Shown: positions 25,468 through 34,044 of the stretch, one piece after another
Position numbering within the stretch: the stretch's first letter is position 1
Layout of the letters: every line of letters starts with the position of its first letter
Assembly (NCBI RefSeq): GCF_900290235.1
Contig: NZ_OLMK01000002.1
Location: forward strand, 1-64,000
Reading direction: 5' to 3'
Length of the DNA: 64,000 nt
From: Streptomyces sp. MA5143a
GTDB taxonomy: Bacteria > Actinomycetota > Actinomycetes > Streptomycetales > Streptomycetaceae
Made by a program: the position numbers and the translations under genes
The notes under the pieces: model-generated
Databases searched by the model: none
The model's input: the letters and a program-made list of their open reading frames with translations, nothing else
Told to the model about the DNA's origin: nothing

Positions 25468-26511
25468 GTGCGCAGTCTCAGACACTCGATACTCCCGCTG
25501 GCCGCGGCCACCGTACTGGCATTGATCGGTACGGGAACGGCCGCCGAGGCGGCACCGGCCCCGGCCGCGGCAAAGACCCGGGCCACCGCCGGTGCGCTCA
25601 CCGCCTCGGGGAGCGAGGCGGCGAGCGTCGGTCGGTCGGCACGGCTGTCGAACGGCACTCCGGTCGACTCGGCGAAGGACATCGCCGCGCTGGAGCGCTT
25701 CTGGACGCCGGAGCGAATGGCGAAGGCCGTGTCGCTCGACAAGGCGCCCGCCGCGCCGAGGCCGGACGCGGCGAAGCCGGACCCCGCGAAGTCGGCCGGC
25801 CCCACCGGGAAGCCGGGATCGATTCCGTCCGCCCCGGCGCGTTCCGACCTCAAGGCCCCGCGCATCAACGAATCCGCCGCGGCGGGCAAGGTGTTCTTCA
25901 CCAACCCCAGCGACGGCGGCACCTACACATGTTCGGCGAGCGCGCTGAACAGTAGCTCGAAGCAGATGGTGATCACGGCCGGGCACTGCGTGCACGGCGG
26001 CAAGGGCGGTACGTGGATGACCAACTGGGTCTACGTACCGCGTTACCGCTCCGGTGCGCGTCCCTTCGGCACCTTCGCCGCGAAGCAGATGCGTACCTTC
26101 ACCGCCTGGATGAACGACAGTGATCTCAGGCGGGACGTGGCGATGGTGACCACCTGGCCGCTCAACGGGAACAAGATCGTCAATGTCACCGGCGGTCACG
26201 GACTGAGCTGGAACTTCTCGCGCCAACAGGCCGTCACGATCCTCGGCTACCCCGGGAACCACGACGGCGGGGAGGTCCAATGGGCGTGCACGGGCACGAC
26301 GCGGGCGGTCAGTGACGGTCGCATCGAGATCCAGTGCAACTTCGGCGGCGGTTCCAGCGGTGGACCATGGCTGCGTGAGTTCAACGACTCGAACGGACTC
26401 GGTTCCGTCAACGGGGTGATGAGCACGGTCAACTCCGACGGCTGGAACAGGTCCTCCTACTTCGATGACGGCGTCAAGGGCATGTACGACGCCCAGGGCG
26501 GCGTAACCTGA
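25468..26511 (+). CDS. Secreted trypsin-like serine protease
   Basis: The 347-residue preproprotein has a signal peptide (residues 1-28, ending AAEAAPAPA), a pro-region with FWTPERMAKA at about 76-85, a Pro/Lys/Ala-rich linker, and a chymotrypsin-fold catalytic domain. The triad is visible: His in ITAGHCVHG, Asp in LRRDVAMV, Ser in GGGSSGGPW. GTG 25468 is preceded by GAAGGAG. The protein would be exported and activated by pro-region removal. A small gene sharing the pro-region motif follows 38 bp downstream. Confidence 0.9.
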   Translation: MRSLRHSILPLAAATVLALIGTGTAAEAAPAPAAAKTRATAGALTASGSEAASVGRSARLSNGTPVDSAKDIAALERFWTPERMAKAVSLDKAPAAPRPDAAKPDPAKSAGPTGKPGSIPSAPARSDLKAPRINESAAAGKVFFTNPSDGGTYTCSASALNSSSKQMVITAGHCVHGGKGGTWMTNWVYVPRYRSGARPFGTFAAKQMRTFTAWMNDSDLRRDVAMVTTWPLNGNKIVNVTGGHGLSWNFSRQQAVTILGYPGNHDGGEVQWACTGTTRAVSDGRIEIQCNFGGGSSGGPWLREFNDSNGLGSVNGVMSTVNSDGWNRSSYFDDGVKGMYDAQGGVT

Positions 26512-26549
26512 CAGAGCCGACACCGGAATCGGACCAAGGAGAAAGCCCT

Positions 26550-26777
26550 GTGCGTCGCAGCAGTCTGAGCCGCTGGGCAGCAGCCGCCGCCCTTGTCGCA
26601 TCCGTCGTCGCCGTGGCCGCCTGGCGTACCGCGGCCACCGCGGCAGAACCCGAGCCGCAGCCCGACTCCGGGACCACGGTCAACGAGGTACGGCAGGATC
26701 CGGAGAAGGTCCGGGACTACTGGACGCCCGAGCAGATGAGGAAAGCCCAGGACGCGCCCATGCCGAAGGACAACTGA
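26550..26777 (+). CDS. Small secreted protein resembling the protease pro-region
   Basis: The 75-residue product starts at GTG 26550 after AAGGAG. It has a signal peptide (MRRSSLSRWAAAAALV to ATAAEP) and a mature part of about 45 residues ending VRDYWTPEQMRKAQDAPMP. The WTPEQMRKA segment closely matches WTPERMAKA in the pro-region of the protease just upstream. It could be a free propeptide acting in trans as folding helper or inhibitor, or the truncated start of a second protease gene. The first reading is preferred because it has its own start and stop. Confidence 0.75.
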   Translation: MRRSSLSRWAAAAALVASVVAVAAWRTAATAAEPEPQPDSGTTVNEVRQDPEKVRDYWTPEQMRKAQDAPMPKDN

Positions 26778-26800
26778 CGGCCGGCGGGTCCAGCACGAGC

Positions 26801-26859
26801 ACGACGCCCCGGGGCGCGGGCGGGTGGCATCACACCCTCCCCCAGCCCCGGGGCGTTGT
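26801..26859 (+). terminator. Long hairpin after the protease operon
   Basis: ACGACGCCCCGGGGC (26801-26815) pairs with GCCCCGGGGCGTTGT (26845-26859), 15 bp with a single G-U pair, closing a 29-base loop that itself has GGGTG/CACCC complementarity. It lies 24 bp after the stop. Confidence 0.7.
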
Positions 26860-27051
26860 GCGTCGGATCCCGGAAGGCAGTGGAGTCGATGAGCGCCGCG
26901 ATCGCGGCGCGGATGCCCTCCGGAGGCAGCAGGTCGCCGGAAGCCGTGTCCTTCGACCCCTGGGGCGGCTGAGCGTGAACGGGCCGGACCACAACGTCTG
27001 TTGGGGCCAGAGAGATCACAACGTCGTACGCACATCTGCGATGCTGGCCCG

Positions 27052-27957
27052 ATGAGCAAGGTGTGGCAAGGACACGTCATCGATGGCACGCGCTTCGTGG
27101 TCCCGGCGTCCGGTGTGACGCCGAGGCACGTGCTGTGCGCGGTCGGCGTGGGCCTGGATCCCGATGTCATCAGCCGGGTGGTCGAGGAGGCGGGCGCGGG
27201 GGAATTCACGCTCGACGAGTTCCAGCGGGAACCTGACGCCCGGATGCGTGAGGCGTTCGAAGCGGCGGTGGCTTCCCGCCGGATCACCGGCGTCGACGAG
27301 TTCGGCGACGACGACTGGGCCGCGGTGGACGCACACGACTCGGTCGCCTATGTCCTGTCACCGCCGATCTCCCAGGCCACCGGCCTCGACGTGTCCCGCC
27401 GGGCGCTGGCCGTCACCGCGGCCCTGCTGGCCAACGGAGCCACCGCGGTGAAGAACGAGTCCAGCGGTGTGGCCTGCGGTCGGGAGCGCTGGCTGGCCCT
27501 GGCGAGCGAGGCGGCGGCCGCCGAGACCGTGGACGACCTGGTCGGCGCCCTCGTCCAGGCGTGGGTCGTGCCGGTGATCCACGACGGGGAGGTCTACTAC
27601 AGCTGCGGCATGCACCTCCTGGGCGAGGCCGACGTGGAGCTGGCCCCCAGAAGCACCGCCGCGCCCGAGCCGGAAGTGCTGCTGGAGTGGGTGACCACCG
27701 TGGAGGTCGCGGGGTACTACCTGCTGACCGAGCAGCCGGACCACGGCGTCCAGAACGGCGAGGGCTTCCGCATCACCCCGGACGCCTCTCGCTGGATCAT
27801 GAACCGTGTGGAGTGCGAACGGTTCGAGGACGATGACTTCTTCCACAACCCGTACGGATACTGGCGCCTGACCCCGGCCGCCCGCGGCCCACAGAGACAG
27901 GCGAGGCTCAAGAGGCGCAACCCCCGCACGACGTTGGGAACGCGACGGAAGAGGTGA
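27052..27957 (+). CDS. DUF4261-like uncharacterised protein
   Basis: The 301-residue cytosolic protein has no membrane segment. The middle (ATAVKNESSGVACGRERWL, about residues 141-159) and the YYSCGMHLLGEADVEL segment (about 182-197) resemble the DUF4261 family. A C-terminal GEGFRITPDASRWIM follows and the tail is very basic. ATG 27052 has no good ribosome binding site, so a leaderless transcript or another start is possible. No function is known. It sits at the left edge of the defence island. Confidence 0.6.
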   Translation: MSKVWQGHVIDGTRFVVPASGVTPRHVLCAVGVGLDPDVISRVVEEAGAGEFTLDEFQREPDARMREAFEAAVASRRITGVDEFGDDDWAAVDAHDSVAYVLSPPISQATGLDVSRRALAVTAALLANGATAVKNESSGVACGRERWLALASEAAAAETVDDLVGALVQAWVVPVIHDGEVYYSCGMHLLGEADVELAPRSTAAPEPEVLLEWVTTVEVAGYYLLTEQPDHGVQNGEGFRITPDASRWIMNRVECERFEDDDFFHNPYGYWRLTPAARGPQRQARLKRRNPRTTLGTRRKR

Positions 27958-28560
27958 GAACGGCGAGGGTGTGAGATCTCCGGACCGCGGGCCGAACACC
28001 GCGCCCTTCTCCGGCGTCTCAGTACGGGTTAGGACGGGTGCGGCGGTACCCGCCGTTCAGATGTCCCGGAAGGGACCAGCGGACGCCGTCACCTGCCGCG
28101 ATTACGGTCGTGCGTCGCTGACCTGCGCGAATGGCCTTTCGGCTGCTTCACCCTCGTACCCGTTGATGCAGCCGGAAGTCCCAGAAAAGTCCCAGGGGGT
28201 TCCGACTGCCCGTAGGAGCTCTCTCGGCTAGCGCAGGGCGTACAGGCGTGGTGGGGGCTGATGTCGTGCATCGGTGGTTCCCCCTTGAATGAACGGCAAC
28301 GCGTGTCCCTCGAACGGGTCGCGACCGTGAGATGGACGCGGCCGCGGAGCCGGGTTATGCGACCGCCACCGCGACCGCGGGCGGCAGGTAGGCGGTGAAG
28401 CAGCGCGCTTGAATGCGAGTGGAGCAGCGAGAGCGGCCGGGTACCTATGTACAACTCGATGCGGAATTCACCGGAAACCATCCCCCTGGTTCGATTGGAT
28501 GGGCACTGCCAGGAGGCTTCTGGCAGGCGCAGGGCTGTGCACGAACGAGGGGGAACAGCC
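27958..28560. other. Gene-free stretch at the left edge of the defence island
   Basis: No gene is supported across 600 bp; all frames are short or unrecognisable. The direct repeat AAGTCCCAG at 28176-28184 and 28187-28195 resembles sequences I associate with integration junctions of actinomycete integrative elements, but no integrase or tRNA gene is visible. The leader of the sacsin-like gene lies at its right end. Confidence 0.4.
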
Positions 28561-31500
28561 ATGACATCGATGTGGGATGCCGCGGAGTGCGACGGATTCG
28601 GGTCGGCCGTACTCGCCCTGACCCGGCGGCGAGTCGAGATCTACAGGGACGCGGGCGAGACATGGCGGTTCGCCGAGAGTTTGAAGTCCGTGAGCGAGGA
28701 CGCCGCTCAAGAGTACGAGGGCCGCACGATCCTCGAACTCGTCCAGAACGGCCACGACGCACTTGGTCAAGCCACACCGGGAAGGATTGCCGTCCTGGCG
28801 GTCACCCGGGAGGACGGCGGCGTCCTCTACGTCGCCAACGAGGGGGCGGTGTTCGCTGAGAAGAACTTCCGCGCCATCACCGAGCTGGCCCTCTCGAGCA
28901 AGACGGCCGGTGAGGGCATCGGAAACAAGGGCCTCGGCTTCCGCAGCGTGCTGCAAGTGACGGACTGGCCGGAGATCTACTCGAAGTCCTCCCCCGAATC
29001 CCAGGTATTCGACGGCTATTGCTTCCGCTTCGCCAGGCCCGAGGATGTGCGCTCCCTCGTGGAAGACCCGGCACTCGCGGCCAGGGTGATCGAGGACATC
29101 TCCCCGCTGGCGCTGCCGGTACCGGCCGACGTCACCGATCCCGTGCTCAAGGAACTCGCCGAGGACGGGTACGCCACGGTCGTACGGCTGCCGCTGCGGG
29201 ACCGGCATGCCTGGGGACTCGCCGTGGCACAGGCGGAGGACGTGGTGAAGAGTGAGGCGCCGCTGCTGCTCTTCCTCGACCGGGTGGCCGAACTCCTCGT
29301 AGAGGTGCGGGACGGCTCCGACACCGCTTTCCGGCAGGTTCTCTCGCGTACCGAGCGCACATCAAACCTGGTCACCACGGGCGAGGACGACTGGGTGCGG
29401 GAGGTCGACCTCGCTGCGGCGGGCCGCTACCTGCTGGCGCGTCGCACGCTCGATCCCGAGGCGCTGAGCGGAGCGATCAGCCGCAGCGTCCAGGCGCGTG
29501 AGATCGATGCCGCCTGGGAGAACTGGGACGCCGACGCATGGGTGGCGGTCGCGCTGCGCCTCGACGTACCGCTCCCCAACGGCCGCATGTACACCTTTCT
29601 GCCGATGGCCGAGGGCGTCCACGCCCCGTTCCCCGGCCACGCCCATGCCCCGTTCTTCACCAAGCTGGCTCGCCTCGACATCAGCGAGACGGTGGCCCTG
29701 AACGCCTTCCTCCTTGACCAACTCGCCCGCCTGACGGTGGAACTGAGCAGGCGCATTCGTTCGGAGACCCCGCACCTTCTCGCCGCGGACCTCGTCCTTG
29801 ACCTCCTGTGCTGGGACGTACCGGACCGGCTGGACGCGTCCCTGGACGGGAGGCTCGCCGCTGAACCGATCGTGCCCCTGCACGGCAGGGAGGCGTGGGG
29901 CTCGTTGCAGGACTCCTACGGCTGGCCCGACGGCAAGCGCTCCTGGCGCGTGCTCACCACCGAGGCACTCACGACGGCCGGAGCCGACCTGCTGACCCCG
30001 TCTGTCGGCCCTGTCCGCCACGCGCGTCTGGACAAGCTGTGCAGAGCCGTCATCTCCAGGCCCTTCCGTCCGCCGGCGCCCCTGGCCGCCGCTTGGGCAG
30101 AAGCCGTGGCCCGGTCTCTGCTCGGCGGTACGGAACCGGAGGGGCAGGTATGGGCGGACTTCTACAGCGACCTGTCCCATGCGTTCGCCCGGGACCACGG
30201 TGTGTTGCGGGGCCGACGCATCATCCTCGATCAGGACATGCGTCTGAGAAGCGCCCTCGGCGGCAGGACCGATTCCGGCAGGCAGGACGCGACCGTCTTC
30301 TTCCACCCCGAGCCCGACGACATCGCGGACGGTGAGACCGCCACCCGGGTCCCGGGTGATCTCAAGGCACTCCGGCGCCGTATCTCATTCACCCACCCGG
30401 CGATCGCCTGGGACAGCGCCGGGCGCGGGTTCCTCGAGCGCAACGAACTGGTGCGCCCCTACCAACTGGATCGGGTCTTCGACGCACTTGAAGACCTGCT
30501 CTGCGGCCACCCCTCGGAGGCGCTCGGCCGCGACGCCCTCACCTTCGCCTTTCGGCAGTACCCGCTGCTCACCCAGGCCCAGCGCCGACGGCTGGCTCGT
30601 ATTCCCTTCCGGCTGCCACTGGCCGACACCGGCCGGTGGGGCAGGGCCGCATGCTGCTCCTTCTCACCCGCCTGGGGCACCGAGGGAGCGCGGCGGCTGG
30701 AGCGGTTCCTCGCCGAGGGAGGATCCGGGATCCCGGCTCTGGCAGCCCAGCGGGACCAGTGGATCAGCGGCCCCGACGACTGGCCCACGCCGGTACGGGA
30801 CCGGGCGGCCTACACCGAGTTCCTGGAATCCCTCGGTGTGTGCGACGGCCTGCGGCCGGGAACCGTCGGGGAGCGACTGGGAGCCCGCCAGGGACACGAA
30901 CTGCGCCTCACGCAACTCGCCGCGGGCTTCGGGCTGGGGGACACGCTCACCGATGCCTGGTGCGCCGACGTCAGGAGCGACTGGACCCGATTCCAGCACC
31001 CTTACACGCTCTACGAGTTCACGCACCCGCCTGCCCACCTGGCGGGAGCGACCGAAGTGGCCGGGCTCGGGCCTGCCGCCCGGCGCGAGTTCGCCGAGCT
31101 GTTGATGCACGGGCTGCGCACCTGGGGCGAGGAGGTCTTCACCGTCACCGTGCACAGGCCCACCTACTCCTTCAAGGACGCGCACACCTGGCCCACTCCC
31201 TTGGTCTCCTACCTCCGAGGCATGGCCTGGCTGCCCGTGGAGGAGCCGGATGGTCCCTCCTTCGTCGTACCCCGGCGGGCCTGGTTCAGCACCGACGGGG
31301 AACTCCCGGCCTTCGTCTCCGCGTTGCCCTTGTCGACGCGCCGCCTGCTCGCCGACAGGAATGTCGTCGAGCGGATGCTCCGGCTCGGCCTGCGCAGGTG
31401 GGAAGATCCGCAGCACGCGGGGGCGGCGGTGAGTCAGCTCGCTGACGTGCTCGACAAGGGCGACGTGCCCGAGTACCTCAGCGTCTCCTTCAAACGCCAC

Positions 31501-33843
31501 TACGAACGGGCGTGGTCGAACATCGTACGGACGGGCCGGTGGCCCTGGGCGCCGCGTGAAGAGGTCCGCCTCGTGGTCAGCCGCACCCACGTGCTCGGCA
31601 CCTTCATCCCGTCGGCCGACGAAGCACCCGTCATCGTCTGCGACGAGGCGGATCCCCTGAAGGAGGCGCTCATCGAGCCGGCGGGGCATCCCGTCCTCGT
31701 CGCCCCGGCGGAGTCCGGTGACGCCGTCGTCCGCCTGGCAGAGGCGAACGGGCTGAGAGTGCAGCGCACGTCGACCACCAACGTGCAGGTACGTCATCGC
31801 AACGGCGCCCCCATCACGCCGTCGAGTCAGGCGGCGGTGTTCATCCGGGAACGGGAGTGGCTGGTCACCGTGGTCGCCCTCGCCATGGAACTCAAGTCCG
31901 GGGCATTCGTGCGCCGCAGCGAGCGCAGTGTCCGGGCCGCACTCGAACGACTCCGAAGCATGCGCGTCGTGCACGCCGACGATGTGGAGATCACCGTCTC
32001 CGGGACGCCGGCCGAACCGCCGTCGTCGACGCGCGCCCTGCCATTGCCGGACGACGAGTACCCCACGGTGGTCGTCTGGAGAAGCGACGAGGGGTGGGAC
32101 GAACTGCAGGCGGCGACACCTGCCGTCGCACAACTGCTGGGCAGGCCGTGGTTGCAGGACGCGCTGGAACTGGTCCTCGTCAAACTCGAGCGGAGCTTCG
32201 GCGGCAGCAGCCCGACGCTCGTCGACGACGCCGTTCTCGCCGCCGCTCTGGACACGACCCAGGCCAAGGTCGCCGAGATCCGGCGCAACCTCACCGGTGA
32301 CGTGCAGGACACGGTGAGACTGCTCCGCCCGGTACTGGCATGCCTGGCCGCCGACGCCTGGGACGAGGAGGCCGCCCACCTCCTCGGTCGTGCGGCCGGC
32401 GAGCGGGAACTCGTCGGGATCATCGACCGGCTCGCGCCCGGCCTGCCGCTGCCGCCGGCGGAGCTGGTGGCCCTGGCCCGCTCCTGCACGAGGCCGGCGG
32501 AGCTCAGGGACGAACTGGAACTCGACTTCCAGCAGTTCAACGCCGCACTGGTCGCCCTCGGGTACTCCCCGGAGTACTACCCCGACCGCCACGAACAGGC
32601 CTTCGGGGACTTCGTACGCGCACGCTCCGGAATCCTCATCGACCGGCTCCGCGAGCGATACGCCGTCGCCGCGCAGCAGGGTGAGGACATCTCCGGCTAC
32701 GCCGCGGCCCGCGGTCTTCACGACCTCCAGCCCGACCCGGACTGGCTTGCCCAGTTCATCACCCCGCCGGAGGAAGCAATGACCGACAGGGTGCGGGAAT
32801 GGCTCCGGGCGCACGGAGCTGACGACGACCTCGAACGGCCCACTGAACTCGAGCCCCTCGACCGGCTCCGGGCACGCAACACGGCCGCTCTGGACGCGCT
32901 CGTGCCGGTGCTGCCCCCACTGGTGACCGCCTGGTGCCGCCGTCACGGCGTCCAGGTGCCCGCGGGGTGGCACGGGGCGGTGCTGCTGGAATGCAGGAGT
33001 TTCATCGACGGAACCGGGCTGGGGGACCTGCTGCCGCTGAGCGAGGGCCGTCTGCTCGACGCGGTCGGACGCGCCGTGGGATGGCCCGCCGGAATGCCTC
33101 ACGCCGCAGACCCCGCGGCGCTGGGCCTTACCGACAAGGACCTCGCGCAGACGGCGATACGCGCCCGGGATTCCGGTGTCTCCACCACCGTCGCTCCGCG
33201 CACGATCACCATCGGGGATGCCGAGGTCAGGGTCGGAAGCGACCAGCTCTCCACCATCGCGGACATCGCATCGAGAACCATCGACGAGGCTTTCCTCGCC
33301 CAGTCGGGCAGGGTGCGCCTGGACACCGTGGCCGGCGTGCCCCGGCCACGTAGCGGAGGCGGACCCTCCGGCAAGCCGCGCATCGTCGTCGCGAAGATGA
33401 AGCGGACCACCGAGGACCAGCGGTCCGCCATCGGCCTCGTAGGGGAGGTGGCCGCGCGCGCCTGGCTCCAGCGCCACTACCCCGACGTGCGGTGGATTTC
33501 GGGCTATGCGGCCGTCGTCAACGGCGACGACGAGGCGTCCGACTCCCTGGGCTACGACTTCGAGGTCACCTGGCGTGACACCACCCGGCTGTACGAGGTG
33601 AAGGCACTGAGCGACCCATGCGCTGAGCGGGTTGAGTTCGAACTAGGACCGTCCGAGGTGGAAGCGGCCCGCCGCCACGCCCGGGGCAACCGCTACCGCA
33701 TCCTGTTGATTACCTCGGCCCTCGTCCCTGAGGAACGCCGCATCTTCGACCTGCCGAACCCGTTCTCGGCCCAGGGGCGTGACCGCTTCAGGATGGTCAG
33801 CCGGGGGGTGCGCTATCAGTGCTCGCCCTTGGGGAAGGGGTAG
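28561..33843 (+). CDS. Sacsin-like GHKL ATPase with C-terminal DUF3883 nuclease-like domain
   Basis: This 1760-residue protein has an N-terminal Hsp90/sacsin-type ATPase: N-box TILELVQNGHDALG (about residues 56-69) and G-box EGIGNKGLGFRSVLQVT (about 118-134). A very long middle has no motif I can name. The C-terminal 150 residues form a DUF3883 (NOV) domain with a PD-(D/E)XK pattern: GEVAARAWLQ, GYDFEV and LYEVKAL (about residues 1624-1680). ATG 28561 follows GAGGGGGAAC; an earlier in-frame start is unlikely. Such proteins are seen in defence islands, where ATP-driven sensing may gate a DNA nuclease. It stands alone, with a 201-bp gap before the next gene. Confidence 0.8.
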   Translation: MTSMWDAAECDGFGSAVLALTRRRVEIYRDAGETWRFAESLKSVSEDAAQEYEGRTILELVQNGHDALGQATPGRIAVLAVTREDGGVLYVANEGAVFAEKNFRAITELALSSKTAGEGIGNKGLGFRSVLQVTDWPEIYSKSSPESQVFDGYCFRFARPEDVRSLVEDPALAARVIEDISPLALPVPADVTDPVLKELAEDGYATVVRLPLRDRHAWGLAVAQAEDVVKSEAPLLLFLDRVAELLVEVRDGSDTAFRQVLSRTERTSNLVTTGEDDWVREVDLAAAGRYLLARRTLDPEALSGAISRSVQAREIDAAWENWDADAWVAVALRLDVPLPNGRMYTFLPMAEGVHAPFPGHAHAPFFTKLARLDISETVALNAFLLDQLARLTVELSRRIRSETPHLLAADLVLDLLCWDVPDRLDASLDGRLAAEPIVPLHGREAWGSLQDSYGWPDGKRSWRVLTTEALTTAGADLLTPSVGPVRHARLDKLCRAVISRPFRPPAPLAAAWAEAVARSLLGGTEPEGQVWADFYSDLSHAFARDHGVLRGRRIILDQDMRLRSALGGRTDSGRQDATVFFHPEPDDIADGETATRVPGDLKALRRRISFTHPAIAWDSAGRGFLERNELVRPYQLDRVFDALEDLLCGHPSEALGRDALTFAFRQYPLLTQAQRRRLARIPFRLPLADTGRWGRAACCSFSPAWGTEGARRLERFLAEGGSGIPALAAQRDQWISGPDDWPTPVRDRAAYTEFLESLGVCDGLRPGTVGERLGARQGHELRLTQLAAGFGLGDTLTDAWCADVRSDWTRFQHPYTLYEFTHPPAHLAGATEVAGLGPAARREFAELLMHGLRTWGEEVFTVTVHRPTYSFKDAHTWPTPLVSYLRGMAWLPVEEPDGPSFVVPRRAWFSTDGELPAFVSALPLSTRRLLADRNVVERMLRLGLRRWEDPQHAGAAVSQLADVLDKGDVPEYLSVSFKRHYERAWSNIVRTGRWPWAPREEVRLVVSRTHVLGTFIPSADEAPVIVCDEADPLKEALIEPAGHPVLVAPAESGDAVVRLAEANGLRVQRTSTTNVQVRHRNGAPITPSSQAAVFIREREWLVTVVALAMELKSGAFVRRSERSVRAALERLRSMRVVHADDVEITVSGTPAEPPSSTRALPLPDDEYPTVVVWRSDEGWDELQAATPAVAQLLGRPWLQDALELVLVKLERSFGGSSPTLVDDAVLAAALDTTQAKVAEIRRNLTGDVQDTVRLLRPVLACLAADAWDEEAAHLLGRAAGERELVGIIDRLAPGLPLPPAELVALARSCTRPAELRDELELDFQQFNAALVALGYSPEYYPDRHEQAFGDFVRARSGILIDRLRERYAVAAQQGEDISGYAAARGLHDLQPDPDWLAQFITPPEEAMTDRVREWLRAHGADDDLERPTELEPLDRLRARNTAALDALVPVLPPLVTAWCRRHGVQVPAGWHGAVLLECRSFIDGTGLGDLLPLSEGRLLDAVGRAVGWPAGMPHAADPAALGLTDKDLAQTAIRARDSGVSTTVAPRTITIGDAEVRVGSDQLSTIADIASRTIDEAFLAQSGRVRLDTVAGVPRPRSGGGPSGKPRIVVAKMKRTTEDQRSAIGLVGEVAARAWLQRHYPDVRWISGYAAVVNGDDEASDSLGYDFEVTWRDTTRLYEVKALSDPCAERVEFELGPSEVEAARRHARGNRYRILLITSALVPEERRIFDLPNPFSAQGRDRFRMVSRGVRYQCSPLGKG

Positions 33844-33976
33844 CGCGCGGAGGGCGCCGGTAAGGCTCAACCGGCTGGTGAACGACCAGGCGAAGCTGCC
33901 GGCTCTGAGCATCCCGGTGCCGGGTGACGGCGGCTTACAGCCCTATTGCGATAGATGACGTGGCGTCAAGTAACTG

Positions 33977-34005
33977 TTGACGGCACAAGTTTCCCTTGGT
34001 GCAAT
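33977..34005 (+). promoter_or_regulatory. Possible promoter of the DUF262/CBS-HEPN pair
   Basis: TTGACG (33977-33982), a 17-base spacer and TGCAAT (34000-34005) lie about 40 bp before the GTG at 34045, in a locally AT-richer stretch. The -35 is good, the -10 poor. Confidence 0.3.
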
Positions 34006-34044
34006 GCCTTGTCCGCGAAGACGCGAGGGTGGGGAACGGGGCAC

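Noticed and set aside
28478..28515. Possible tRNA T-arm (GGTTCGATT)
   Set aside because: No matching acceptor or anticodon stems can be formed around it.
28089..28562. 157-codon minus-strand frame before the sacsin-like gene
   Set aside because: No recognisable domain, erratic composition and overlap with the leader of the sacsin-like gene. An internal ATG at about 28274 with a GGGGG stretch is not enough to call a gene.
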